Source of the DNA: Deltaproteobacteria bacterium
Lineage (GTDB): Bacteria; Desulfobacterota; Desulfobulbia; Desulfobulbales; SURF-16
Direction: 5' to 3'
Assembly: GCA_016219175.1 (NCBI GenBank)
Contig: JACRCD010000085.1
Span: forward strand, 1-64,000
Length of the DNA: 64,000 nt
The position numbers and the translations under genes were made by a program. Positions within the stretch are counted from its first letter, which is position 1, and each line of letters starts with the position of its first letter. Below the pieces are notes generated by a model. It saw nothing but the letters and a program-made list of their open reading frames with translations, was not told the DNA's origin and ran no database searches. Of this stretch, positions 53,954-62,802 are shown in pieces.

Positions 53954-55651
53954 ATGTTGAACATTCGCAAGATCAGCGCCATCGGCCGCACCTATCGCAA
54001 TCTCGGGCGCTACCGTCAGATACTGTCCGTTCTTTTTAAATATGGTTTCGATGAATTTATTGAAACATTAAAAATTGAGCAGTATCTGGAGGTCAGCCTG
54101 CAGATGCTGTTTAAGAAAGAGACAAAAGTTCCTGAAAAACTGAGCAGACCGGAGCGGGTGCGGCGGGTGCTTGAGGAGCTCGGCCCCACCTTCATCAAGT
54201 TCGGGCAGGTTCTTTCAACCCGGCCTGACCTCATTCCCTTTGAATATTTAAAGGAGCTGGCCAAGCTGCAGGATGAAGTCCCCTCGTTTCCCTATGCCGA
54301 GGTGTGCGCCGTGATTGAAAAAGAGCTTGGCCGGCCCCCCGGGGAAGTTTTTCAGGTTTTCGCCAAGGAACCCTTTGCCGCAGCTTCAATCGGGCAGGCG
54401 CACCGGGCCCGCCTGTTCAATAATGATGAGGTGGTGGTGAAGGTGCAGCGCCCCGGCATCCATGAGATCATTGAAACGGATCTGGAGATTATGTTTCATC
54501 TGGCCCTGCTGATTGAACGCCATCTGGAAGAGTATGAGGTGCAGCGCCCCAGCCTGATTGTCTCCGTTTTTGCCAGAAGCATTGAAAAGGAAATCAATTA
54601 TTACATGGAGGCTGCTCACATAGAGCGTTTTGCCAGACAGTTCCTCGCTGATCAGACAGTTTATGTTCCCAAGGTATACCGCCAGTTTACGACCAAAAAG
54701 GTTATTACCATGGAATACATAGCCGGCATTAAGGCCTCGGAAATTGAAGCGCTGCAACAGGCCGGCTGCGATCTCAAATTGATAGCCGACCGGGGCGCTG
54801 TCGCCATGATGAAACAGATTTTTGTCTCTGGTTTTTTTCATGCCGACCCCCATCCGGGCAATATCTTCATCCTGCCCGGCAATATTATCTGTTTTCTCGA
54901 TTTCGGCATGATGGGCAGTATTTCGCGCCGGGAAAGGGCGGATTTCTCTGATCTTGTCATGCAGGTCGTGCGCCGCAATGAGAAGAGGGTGGTTGACTCC
55001 ATCCTGAAAATCACGTATCACAAGGACGAATTTGACCGGGGCATTCTGGAAAATGATGTGGCGGAATTTATCGACCGCTATGTCGGCCTGCCTTTGAAGG
55101 AATTGGAGGTGGGCCAGATCATGCAACATCTCCTTGAAATTGCCGCCCGCTACAGGTTAAGTTTAAAGCCGAATTTTTATCTGCTGGTCAAGTCCGCCAG
55201 CACCATAGAAAGTCTGGGCGGCATGCTTGATCCTGATTTTGACATCATCCGCCATGCGGAGCCCTTTATAAAAAACATCCAGCTGGAGAGATACAACCCC
55301 AGGATACTCATGGGTGATCTGGTTGAGTCCGGTTCCGATCTGGTTCAGTTGTTTAAGGAGATTCCTTCCGGGCTCCGCGATGTCCTGTCCCTGACCCGTC
55401 AGGGCAAGATTAAAATCGAGTTTGAGCACCGGGGCTTGGACGCTCTGTACCAGCATCTGGAACAGGCCACCAACAGGGTGGCCTTTGCCATTGTCCTGGC
55501 CGCCCAGATTGTCGGTTCATCACTGATTGTTCTCGCCGGTCTGCCGCCCAAATGGAACGGCATCCCGGTCATCGGCCTGGTTGGTTTTATCGTGGCGGGC
55601 ATCATGGGCTTTTGGCTGCTTATTTCCATGCTGCGCCATGGAAAAATGTAA
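53954..55651 (+). CDS. ubiB: UbiB/AarF (ABC1) family atypical kinase
   Basis: 565 residues. KxGQ-type N-terminal motif (FIKFGQVLSTRPDLIP), Ala-rich loop AAASIGQAHRA, VVVKVQRPG with the Lys, HADPHPGNIF and LDFGMMG, and two C-terminal membrane helices (about 510-560). Family supports quinone synthesis and lipid homeostasis; small-molecule kinase/ATPase rather than protein kinase. Adjacent to the phasin-like gene with no gap. Confidence 0.93.
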   Translation: MLNIRKISAIGRTYRNLGRYRQILSVLFKYGFDEFIETLKIEQYLEVSLQMLFKKETKVPEKLSRPERVRRVLEELGPTFIKFGQVLSTRPDLIPFEYLKELAKLQDEVPSFPYAEVCAVIEKELGRPPGEVFQVFAKEPFAAASIGQAHRARLFNNDEVVVKVQRPGIHEIIETDLEIMFHLALLIERHLEEYEVQRPSLIVSVFARSIEKEINYYMEAAHIERFARQFLADQTVYVPKVYRQFTTKKVITMEYIAGIKASEIEALQQAGCDLKLIADRGAVAMMKQIFVSGFFHADPHPGNIFILPGNIICFLDFGMMGSISRRERADFSDLVMQVVRRNEKRVVDSILKITYHKDEFDRGILENDVAEFIDRYVGLPLKELEVGQIMQHLLEIAARYRLSLKPNFYLLVKSASTIESLGGMLDPDFDIIRHAEPFIKNIQLERYNPRILMGDLVESGSDLVQLFKEIPSGLRDVLSLTRQGKIKIEFEHRGLDALYQHLEQATNRVAFAIVLAAQIVGSSLIVLAGLPPKWNGIPVIGLVGFIVAGIMGFWLLISMLRHGKM

Positions 55652-55703
55652 TGATTGATTAGACGGAAGGCAAAACACCTGAGTGAATACAAAAGGATAT
55701 AAT

Positions 55704-57197
55704 ATGATTGAAGTAAGCAGTAAGAAACCGAGCCAATTTACCGGGGATCTCCTGGTTTATTTTGTCCGGCAGTCTGAAAAAAAACACGCGCCCGTGTGCA
55801 GCGATAAATTGGTGCAGGAAAGGATCAATCAGGTCTTTGAGCTTGGGGATTGCCTGGGTAAAAAGGATGAATGTCTGTTGATTTATCCTGAGCGGGTCGT
55901 GGATGGGGTGCGGGCCAAAAGACTTTTGGTGGTCGGGCTGGGCAAGGATGATCTGAGCCGTGAAGTTTTCAGGCGGGCCGGCGGGGTGGTTGCTCAGAAG
56001 GGGCTGTCTCTCATGGCTGCAAAACTTTTTCTGGTTGTCCCGGCGGAACTCGATTTCCCGGTTGTTGAGATGGTGGAATGTTTGTGTGAAGGGTTGATTC
56101 TCGGCAGCTACCAGTTTAAAAAATATAAAAAGGAAGATGAGGAAGAAAAAAGCGCGAAAATGGGGCGTATCAGCCTCTATATCCCCGAAAAGTCCCTTGC
56201 CGCGGCGCGCAAGGCTGTCAAGCTCGGCTCAGCGGCGGGACAGGCCGGAGTCGCCACCCGTGACATGGCGCACGAGCCTGCCAATGTCTGGACCCCCCAG
56301 GCCTTTGCCGATTACGGCAAAAAAATTGGAGGCCAGGGCCGGCTCAGCTGCCGGATCATTGAGCAGGATGAAATGGCGCGGTTGAAGATGGGCGGCATAC
56401 TTGGCGTCAATCAGGGATCGGCCCTGCCGCCGAAACTTGTCATTCTTGAATACCGGACGGGCAAGACGGTGCCCACATTGCTGCTGGTCGGCAAGGGGCT
56501 GACCTTTGATTCCGGGGGCATATCATTAAAGCCCGGCGAGGGTATGGGTGATATGAAATACGACATGTGCGGCGGGGCGGCGGTCATGGCCGCCATGGAG
56601 GTCATCGCCGAGGAGAAACCGCATCGTCTTGATGTGGTGGCCCTGGTGCCGGCCACGGAAAACATGCCCTCCTCCTCCGCCTTGCGGCCCGGTGACATTA
56701 TCACCCAATACGGAGGCAAAACGGTTGAGGTGATGAATACGGATGCGGAAGGCAGACTCATTCTGGCTGACGCCCTGGCATATGGAGTGGAAGAATTCAA
56801 GCCGGATGCCGTGATTGATGTGGCAACCCTGACCGGGGCCGTGGTCGTCGGTCTTGGCCATCACCGCACCGGGCTTCTGAGCAACAACGACTATCTGGCG
56901 GATAAGGTGCTGAAGGCGGGTGAACGGTCCGGCGAGCTGATGTGGCGTTTGCCGCTGGCCGATGAGTACAGGGAACAGCTTAAATCAAAAATCGCTGATC
57001 TGAAAAACATCGGGGGCAAGCACGGCGGAGCCATTACCGCGGCCGCTTTTCTGCAAGCCTTTGTCGGGGAAACACCCTGGGTGCATCTTGATATCGCGGG
57101 AACCGCCTGGGATTACACGGAAAAACCATATGTGCCCAAAGGTCCGTCCGGCATCGGGGCCAGGACGCTCATTGAACTGGTGCGCGGCTGGCAATAG
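55704..57197 (+). CDS. pepA: leucyl (M17) aminopeptidase
   Basis: 497 residues from ATG 55704 (AAGG eight bases upstream); GTG 55683 is less likely. Two-metal site intact: VGKGLTFDSGGISLKPG, MKYDMCGGAAV and the signature NTDAEGRLILADAL. Cytosolic hexameric enzyme that removes N-terminal residues; some PepA also bind DNA. C-terminal catalytic domain is complete. Confidence 0.95.
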   Translation: MIEVSSKKPSQFTGDLLVYFVRQSEKKHAPVCSDKLVQERINQVFELGDCLGKKDECLLIYPERVVDGVRAKRLLVVGLGKDDLSREVFRRAGGVVAQKGLSLMAAKLFLVVPAELDFPVVEMVECLCEGLILGSYQFKKYKKEDEEEKSAKMGRISLYIPEKSLAAARKAVKLGSAAGQAGVATRDMAHEPANVWTPQAFADYGKKIGGQGRLSCRIIEQDEMARLKMGGILGVNQGSALPPKLVILEYRTGKTVPTLLLVGKGLTFDSGGISLKPGEGMGDMKYDMCGGAAVMAAMEVIAEEKPHRLDVVALVPATENMPSSSALRPGDIITQYGGKTVEVMNTDAEGRLILADALAYGVEEFKPDAVIDVATLTGAVVVGLGHHRTGLLSNNDYLADKVLKAGERSGELMWRLPLADEYREQLKSKIADLKNIGGKHGGAITAAAFLQAFVGETPWVHLDIAGTAWDYTEKPYVPKGPSGIGARTLIELVRGWQ

Positions 57198-57216
57198 GGA
57201 CGGGTCCGGGTTTATT

Positions 57217-58458
57217 TCATCGTTTCCAGGGTAGTACAGCTGAAAATATTTTCCCGCAGATGAGAAGCAGGCTGTTTTTATTGGCCTTTTCCCCGGTAAA
57301 GGTGCGCTCCCGCGCAACGCGCGCCTTGATTTTTTTCTTGAACCGGCTTTTGAGCCGAATCCTGTTAAGATAGGTGAAAGGGGCTTTTGCCACTTTGACT
57401 TTGCCGGCCATGGTTTTTTCCGGTTCAAAAAGCAGGTCGACGATGTGGCGGGTGGGGGTGACGGGGTTTAAGAAGCCGGCGCAGCCGGCGCAGTAAGTCA
57501 GAATGGTCTTTCCCCGGACTTCGTTTTTACGGCGTAGCCCCCAATCCTTTGCCAAGTCAGGTACCAGAAAACCAGCCGAGCCGCCTTCCCCGCAGCACAT
57601 GGTTTTCCGGCCATGGTGCTTCATTTCCTCAATATGCAGTGATTTTTCCCCGGCCAGTTTCCGTACCGCCTGCTGAATCCCATCCTCATAGCGGGTGCTG
57701 CACGGATCATGCACCGTAACCTGGGCGCGGACCGCCGGTGTTGCCGGCAGCCCGTTTTCCGCCATATGTTCGTAAACACTCCTGACCGCTATTTCCCCGC
57801 CATACTCTTTGAATACCCGGTAACAGCTGGGACAGGCGACCAGCACCTGTCTGACGCCGTTGTTAGTCAGGAAATTTTTCATCTCGTTGAACATGGCGTG
57901 GAAATGGTTGTCCCGGCCCAGGTCGTGGGATGGCTTGCCGCAGCAGTCAAGCACTATGCCGAGACTCGCCACGCTTTTTCGCAGATGGTCAAAAAGGGCC
58001 ATGACCTTATCCGGCCGCGTGCCCGGCAGGGTGCAGCCGGGAAAGAAAACGGCATCGCAACCTGCCGGCAGCCCATAATAGGAATATCGTTTTGAGGTCC
58101 CCTTTTGTTCATAACCCAGGATAACGCCATGTTCGGCAAAGTCGCCGGCTCCCCGGCTGACGGATTCACGCCGCATCTCCAGAAACATCCCGGCCGGATT
58201 CAAGCCGATCTTGGCGGGGCAGACGGTTTCGCACAGATTGCAGAGGCTGCAGGCAAAGGGAAGCCCTTGCCCCTGGCGCGAGGAGGGGTCGTAGCCGAGG
58301 GCTATCTGTTTCGGGGTGCCGTATTTCGCGAGAAACCCGCATTCCTTGACGCAAAGTTTGCATTCGATGCAGCGCTCCGCATGGTCGCTAAGTGCGGAGG
58401 TGAGCAATGGATTATTGCAGACAGGTGGCGAGTAGGGCGCTTTTTTTTGTGGTGGCAT
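57217..58458 (-). CDS. (Fe-S)-binding oxidoreductase, HdrD/GlpC-like
   Basis: 413 residues. Two [4Fe-4S] motifs CIECKLCVKEC (about 30-40) and CSLCNLCETVCP (70-81), then two CCG-type domains: FFPGCTLPGTRP ... DCCGKPSHDLG and DPCSTRYEDG ... MCCGEGGSAGF. A C-terminal basic tail is unusual. Likely electron carrier between dehydrogenase and quinone or heterodisulfide-type partners; no partner gene adjacent. Convergent with pepA. Confidence 0.88.
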   Translation of the reverse strand: MPPQKKAPYSPPVCNNPLLTSALSDHAERCIECKLCVKECGFLAKYGTPKQIALGYDPSSRQGQGLPFACSLCNLCETVCPAKIGLNPAGMFLEMRRESVSRGAGDFAEHGVILGYEQKGTSKRYSYYGLPAGCDAVFFPGCTLPGTRPDKVMALFDHLRKSVASLGIVLDCCGKPSHDLGRDNHFHAMFNEMKNFLTNNGVRQVLVACPSCYRVFKEYGGEIAVRSVYEHMAENGLPATPAVRAQVTVHDPCSTRYEDGIQQAVRKLAGEKSLHIEEMKHHGRKTMCCGEGGSAGFLVPDLAKDWGLRRKNEVRGKTILTYCAGCAGFLNPVTPTRHIVDLLFEPEKTMAGKVKVAKAPFTYLNRIRLKSRFKKKIKARVARERTFTGEKANKNSLLLICGKIFSAVLPWKR

Positions 58459-58580
58459 GACTTCGCGTGTTGACTTTTTTAGTTGGAAAATATTAAATAA
58501 CTTATTGGGTATATTGACCCTGTGCCGTGGGGTGAAATGTCCAGTGTTTTATTTCGCTTGGGTTTGAGGGTCCATTTTTT

Positions 58581-58738
58581 TGCAGGGTATGCAAATTGTT
58601 TCATCGTTTGCACACGCAATGGTGGGCAATAAGACCTGCCCACCCAAAAGATGATGATCTCGTAAAAAGTCACCTCGCAGCATTTATGCCCTTTGGGTGC
58701 TTTTTACGACGCCATCAAAAGATCAAGAGTTACATGGT
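58581..58738 (-). repeat. dispersed repeat R3, copy B (interrupted by MITE-1)
   Basis: Inverted relative to the copy at 2008-2232. Minus-strand order: TACCATGTAACTCTTGATC, MITE-1 short copy with duplicated flank, GGGTGGGCAGG...CCCACC hairpin, CAATTTGCATACCCT. 58459-58787 has no gene. Confidence 0.75.
58653..58716 (-). repeat. MITE-1 copy 7, 64-bp internally deleted
   Basis: Keeps both ends (GATGATCTCGTAAAAAG, CTTTTTACGACGCCATC) and the GCATTTATGCCCT segment of the long subfamily, but lacks the central arms. Flanked by AAAAGAT on each side (58646-58652, 58717-58723; 7-bp target duplication), inserted into R3 copy B. Confidence 0.88.
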
Positions 58739-58787
58739 ACTCTGTTTCCCTGTAACGTAATTGACAATTTAACACAGGAGGGGAAAA

Positions 58788-59108
58788 ATGAAAAAACAAA
58801 GATTATTGGCTAAGGCGTTTACCTGCGGTCTGATGGTCACGGCGTATGTTGCTGGAGTTGATGTGGGAGGATCCGCCGCCTATATGGGGATATTGGAGGA
58901 AGGCATTCCTTACCAGGCGGCTGAGATGAAAAAGAGTACGGCCGGCCATCACCACAATCGTGCCACGCTGGGAGCCACCATGGTCGAAGGGATCGGGTAC
59001 CAGGAAGCGGTTATTGGCGAAAACAGCAAGGTGATCAACCTGAACCACAAAAAAATGATGGAGCAGGGCAGGGAAGCCTGTGTCTGCGAAGACCCGTCAT
59101 CCCTGTGA
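58788..59108 (+). CDS. small secreted/anchored hypothetical protein
   Basis: 106 residues. Strong AGGAGGGG before the ATG. Basic N-terminus with a hydrophobic stretch (LLAKAFTCGLMVTAYVAGVDVGG), then a polar His-rich body (STAGHHHNRATLG) ending CVCEDPSSL. Possibly exported; no family recognised. Followed by a strong terminator, so transcribed alone. Confidence 0.65.
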   Translation: MKKQRLLAKAFTCGLMVTAYVAGVDVGGSAAYMGILEEGIPYQAAEMKKSTAGHHHNRATLGATMVEGIGYQEAVIGENSKVINLNHKKMMEQGREACVCEDPSSL

Positions 59109-59180
59109 TAAAAAAGGCCATGACGGCCAAAAAACAGGGGTGAGTATTAAGGTTTGCCATAGATATTTGCTTGGTTGAAA

Positions 59181-59225
59181 AATCCCGCGGGCGTAATCGG
59201 AAAGCGCCCGCGGGATTTTTTTTTG
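59181..59225 (+). terminator. strong Rho-independent terminator
   Basis: AATCCCGCGGGCG / CGCCCGCGGGATT stem, 10-base loop, nine T. Ends the 58788 gene and insulates the following cluster. Confidence 0.92.
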
Positions 59226-59286
59226 CATGCGTCCTTTCATTACAGTATGTTGTAAATTACAGATTGTAAGAGGAGGTTTGTTGACC

Positions 59287-60351
59287 ATGATGTTGGAAGT
59301 GATTCGTAAATTTCTGCAGGGCCTTATCCGGGGGCAGATGGCGGCATGGCTGCGTATCGTGCTTCTGCTCTGCTTCATGCTCATCTATGGCACGGTCGCA
59401 TTTGTTTATTTCGAGGGAGAGCAGAATCCGGATCTCACTTGGCGCGACGGGCTGTGGTATTCGGTGGTCACCATGACCACGGTGGGCTATGGGGACTATT
59501 TCCCGAAATCGAGCTGTGGCAGGCTTTTTGTGGGCGCGCCGCTCATGTTCATCGGTATCGGTCTGCTGGGCTATGCCCTGTCGGTTGTCGCCGCCACCCT
59601 AGTCACCGCCAAAAGTAAGGAGTTGAAAGGAATGGGTAGTTTTAAGATGGATGGACACCTGGTTATCATCAATTTCCCCGGGCTCGCCAAGGTGGAGCGG
59701 CTCATCACCGAACTGCGCCATGACTCAAGCGTCGGCAAGGAGGCCAAGGTAATTCTCATTGACGAGGACCTGCAGGAGCTGCCGCCGGAACTTATCAGCT
59801 GCGGGGTGTCGTTTGTACGGGGCAATCCGACCAGGGACGAGACCCTGGTCCGCGCCAACATCGACAAGGCGCGTCATGCCATCGTCCTGTGCAAAACTCC
59901 GGGTGCCCCCCATTCCGACAGCCTCAACGTGACCATCACCCTTGCCATTGAGGCGCGAACCAAAAAGATCCATACGGTGGTCGAATGTCTTGATCCCTGC
60001 ACTGAAGAGCTTCTCAAAAAGGCAGGGTGTGACCGGGTGGTGTGCATCTCCCGCTTTGACGCCCATTTCATCAGCCAGGAGATGCTGAACCCCGGAGTGC
60101 AGGATGTTATGGATGAGCTGTTAAGCAACACCTTCGGTCAGCAGATATATCTCTCGCCGATCAGCGTGGGGCCACCGGGGGCGCAGTTTACCCGGCTGCT
60201 CGCCGTGTGCCGGGAAAATCATCATCTTGCCATCGGCATCCGCCGGGGCGGCAGCATTCTGTTAAATCTCACCCCCGATTTTACGGTGGAGGAAAATGAC
60301 CATGCCATTACCATCGGTCCGAAACGGGTCGGTTCCTTCGCCCTGTCCTGA
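59287..60351 (+). CDS. potassium channel with RCK-type regulatory domain
   Basis: 354 residues. Two membrane helices (about 20-42 and 82-105) around the selectivity filter TVGYGD (65-70). The cytoplasmic TrkA-N/RCK-like domain (HLVIINFPGLAKVERLITELRHD, KVILIDEDLQELPPE, NIDKARHAIVLCK) follows, with a C-terminal TrkA-C-like end. ATG 59287 chosen; GGAGG is ten bases upstream. First gene of the YgiB/ATP-grasp/DUF350 cluster. Confidence 0.87.
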   Translation: MMLEVIRKFLQGLIRGQMAAWLRIVLLLCFMLIYGTVAFVYFEGEQNPDLTWRDGLWYSVVTMTTVGYGDYFPKSSCGRLFVGAPLMFIGIGLLGYALSVVAATLVTAKSKELKGMGSFKMDGHLVIINFPGLAKVERLITELRHDSSVGKEAKVILIDEDLQELPPELISCGVSFVRGNPTRDETLVRANIDKARHAIVLCKTPGAPHSDSLNVTITLAIEARTKKIHTVVECLDPCTEELLKKAGCDRVVCISRFDAHFISQEMLNPGVQDVMDELLSNTFGQQIYLSPISVGPPGAQFTRLLAVCRENHHLAIGIRRGGSILLNLTPDFTVEENDHAITIGPKRVGSFALS

Positions 60352-60442
60352 CTTCAGGAAATGAAGAGGATGTTGCGACGAAATCAGAATTTTGTATTTT
60401 GGACCATTACTTCGCATGATTTGAAACAAAAAGGGAAATGAC

Positions 60443-60814
60443 ATGAAACGTTCACGGCGGATTTGTCTCACTCTCCTCGCCTCGCTGTCGCTGGCTGCCT
60501 GCGACAGCGAGGAACCGACCCAGAGGGCCATGTACCTCAGTCAGCAGGAGTGTATCGATGACTGGGGCAGTGTTGATGAGTGTGAAGACGATGACCACGA
60601 TGGCCACTGGCATGGGCCCCATTATTACTATCATGGCGGCAAGCCCCATTATTATTCGAAAAAGTCCGGGTCGGCCATGGCGGTTCCGGGCAGCGCCCTG
60701 TTTTCCCGGGTGTCCGCTGGCTCCACCTCGCCGCGGGCGGCATCGACCATTTCTTCCTCCATATCCCGCGGCGGTTTTGGCTCCAGTTCCTCCTCCCATA
60801 GCGCTTCCTCATGA
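60443..60814 (+). CDS. YgiB-like (DUF1190) lipoprotein
   Basis: 123 residues. Lipobox SLAACDS with Cys20. Body: MYLSQQECIDDWGSVDECEDD, His/Tyr-rich segment, then a Ser/Gly-rich C-terminus (SISRGGFGSSSSSHSASS). Matches the YgiB/YjfM family layout. Overlaps the ATP-grasp gene by ATGA, the same gene pair as ygiB-ygiC in E. coli. Confidence 0.8.
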   Translation: MKRSRRICLTLLASLSLAACDSEEPTQRAMYLSQQECIDDWGSVDECEDDDHDGHWHGPHYYYHGGKPHYYSKKSGSAMAVPGSALFSRVSAGSTSPRAASTISSSISRGGFGSSSSSHSASS

Positions 60815-61950
60815 AACGGCTGGAAGTACCGGTGCGCGAAGGCTGGCAGGAGCGCTTCGATGAAATGGGCTTTTCTTTTCATTCCATGGATGGCTTGTAC
60901 TGGCGCGAGGGTGTCTGTTATGAATTCACCAGCGGAGAGATCGATTACCTGGACGATGTAACCCTTACCTTGCACGAGATGTGTTTGGAGGCAGTCGATT
61001 ATGTGCTGCGGAAAAATCTCCTGTCCCGCCTGCGGATTCCGGCGGCGTGGGAGGAGTCTATCCGCGGATCATGGGCCCGGCGCGACCCTTCGCTCTACGG
61101 CCGTTTTGATCTGGTGCATGACAACGAGGGTGAGGCAAAGCTCATCGAGTACAACGCCGATACGCCCACATCGCTTTTTGAGTCGTCCATCGCCCAGTGG
61201 ATCTGGCTGCGGGATCTCTATCCCGCCTGCGACCAGTTCAACTCCATCCATGAGAAACTCCTGGCCGGGCTTGTCGGATTGAAAAGCGGCATGGCCGCCG
61301 GATCCGCCATGCATTTCGCCTGTGTCCGGGAGCACGAGGAGGATCTTGTCACCGTGGAGTATATGCGGGACGTGGCGCTGCAGGCAGGAATCGACGCCAG
61401 GCATGTCTTTGTTGAGGATATCGGCTACAGCGCCAGGGAGGGGGGATTTTTTGATCTTGACAACAGGCCCATTGATTGTCTTTTTAAACTCTATCCCTGG
61501 GAGTGGCTCGCCGCTGACGAGTTCGGGACTCATCTGCTGGCCGATCCCATCCGGATGATCCTTGAACCATCCTGGAAAATGGTGCTTTCAAACAAGGGGA
61601 TTCTTGCCATCCTCTGGGAGATGTTCCCCGGACATCCCAACCTGCTGGCCGCCTCCCTGTCGCCACTTGACGGGGTGGCCCGTAGTGTGCGCAAGCCGCT
61701 TTTTTCCCGCGAGGGCGCTAATATCTCGGTCTTTGCCGGAGCTGATCTAATCCAGGAAACCGGCGGCAGTTATGGAGAGGAAGGGTATGTCTTTCAGGAG
61801 TACCGCGAGCTGCCCCGTTTTGGAGAAAACTATACCCTGATCGGTTCGTGGATTGTCGATAACCGCCCGGCCGGCATCGGCATCAGGGAAGACACCACGC
61901 CCGTAACCAAAAATTCGTCAACCTTTGTCCCCCATTTCTTCAGACCATGA
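60811..61950 (+). CDS. glutathionylspermidine-synthase-like ATP-grasp ligase (YgiC family)
   Basis: 379 residues. YGRFDLVHDNEGEAKLIEYNADTPTSLFESS is the family's ATP-grasp core start. PIDCLFKLYPWEWLAADEFG, LEPSWKMVLSNKGILAILWEMFPGH and VFQEYRELP complete it, ending in PHFFRP. It lacks the amidase half of E. coli GspS. Predicted to form an amide bond between an amine and a peptide or glutathione-like acid; true substrates unknown. Confidence 0.88.
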   Translation: MKRLEVPVREGWQERFDEMGFSFHSMDGLYWREGVCYEFTSGEIDYLDDVTLTLHEMCLEAVDYVLRKNLLSRLRIPAAWEESIRGSWARRDPSLYGRFDLVHDNEGEAKLIEYNADTPTSLFESSIAQWIWLRDLYPACDQFNSIHEKLLAGLVGLKSGMAAGSAMHFACVREHEEDLVTVEYMRDVALQAGIDARHVFVEDIGYSAREGGFFDLDNRPIDCLFKLYPWEWLAADEFGTHLLADPIRMILEPSWKMVLSNKGILAILWEMFPGHPNLLAASLSPLDGVARSVRKPLFSREGANISVFAGADLIQETGGSYGEEGYVFQEYRELPRFGENYTLIGSWIVDNRPAGIGIREDTTPVTKNSSTFVPHFFRP

Positions 61951-62002
61951 AAATGAGATGAACGTTTTACCTTTAAAACCAACCATATGAGGAACGATCA
62001 CC

Positions 62003-62410
62003 ATGGATTTCGCAAACAATCTTCCGGGCCTGGCCAACTTTGCCGTCTATTTCAGCATTTCGGTGCTCCTGCTCGTCGCCTTTGCTGTTCTCTATCCCCG
62101 CATCACGCCTTACAGCGAATTCGCCTTGATCGCCGATGGCAATGAGGCCGCGGCCTTCAGCCTTACCGGCGCGCTGATCGGATTTTCCCTGCCCTTGGCC
62201 AGCGCCATCAGCAACAGCGTAGGGTTGGGCGATATGGTGCTGTGGGGAGTGGTCGCCCTTGTGGTGCAGATTCTCACCTTTCTGGTGGTGCGGCTGATCT
62301 TCCCCAGTCTCGTGGCCGACATCCCCGCCAACAAGGTTTCCAAGGGGATCTTTCTGGGCGCGGTCTCCATCGCCGTCGGTATCCTGAACGCCGCCTGCAT
62401 GACCTATTGA
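62003..62410 (+). CDS. DUF350 (YjfL) membrane protein
   Basis: 135 residues, four predicted membrane helices; FSLTGALIGFSLPLASAISNSV and GIFLGAVSIAVGILNAACM are DUF350 repeats. Small inner-membrane protein regularly neighbouring YgiB/YgiC-type genes. AGGA lies nine bases upstream of the ATG. Confidence 0.88.
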   Translation: MDFANNLPGLANFAVYFSISVLLLVAFAVLYPRITPYSEFALIADGNEAAAFSLTGALIGFSLPLASAISNSVGLGDMVLWGVVALVVQILTFLVVRLIFPSLVADIPANKVSKGIFLGAVSIAVGILNAACMTY

Positions 62411-62413
62411 TCC

Positions 62414-62802
62414 ATGGAGAAACGGCTCGCGCCATTTCCGCCCGATCTTTTGCCCGCCACCTTGCTTATCCTCGGCACTGACCTGGCCGGCAAGGATCAT
62501 GTGGCCAATGTGGTGGCCGATGATGCCGAGGCCGCCGGTTTAAAGGTGGAGCGCAGGCGCGGCGCCTTCAGCGCCAGGACCGGCCGGCAGCGGACCTCGG
62601 AAGAAAAAGGTCTGCCGCGGTTGTGGGCGGAATGGTCGATTATTTTGACCGCTATATGGGCAGCGACCCCGCCCGCTCCGAACGAATCGAAAATTTCCTG
62701 GTCTGGATAGCCATGACCTATCTGGGCGCGGTGCGTATCGAAAACAACAACCTGAGCGATGAAGAGATTCTGGCATCCTGCTCATTATTAAGGCAAACAT
62801 GA
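62414..62802 (+). pseudogene. frameshifted P-loop-like protein
   Basis: Frame 1 from ATG 62414 runs LLILGTDLAGKDHVANVVADD (P-loop-like) to SEEK, then loses sense and stops at 62708. Another frame continues sensibly: GGMVDYFDRYMGSDPARSER, IENFLVWIAMTYLGAV, ending at TGA 62800. One base added to the A5 run at 62604-62608 joins the two into about 129 residues. The restored stop overlaps the next ATG (ATGA), supporting one original gene. May be a real mutation or a sequencing error; an internal deletion is also possible. Confidence 0.68.
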
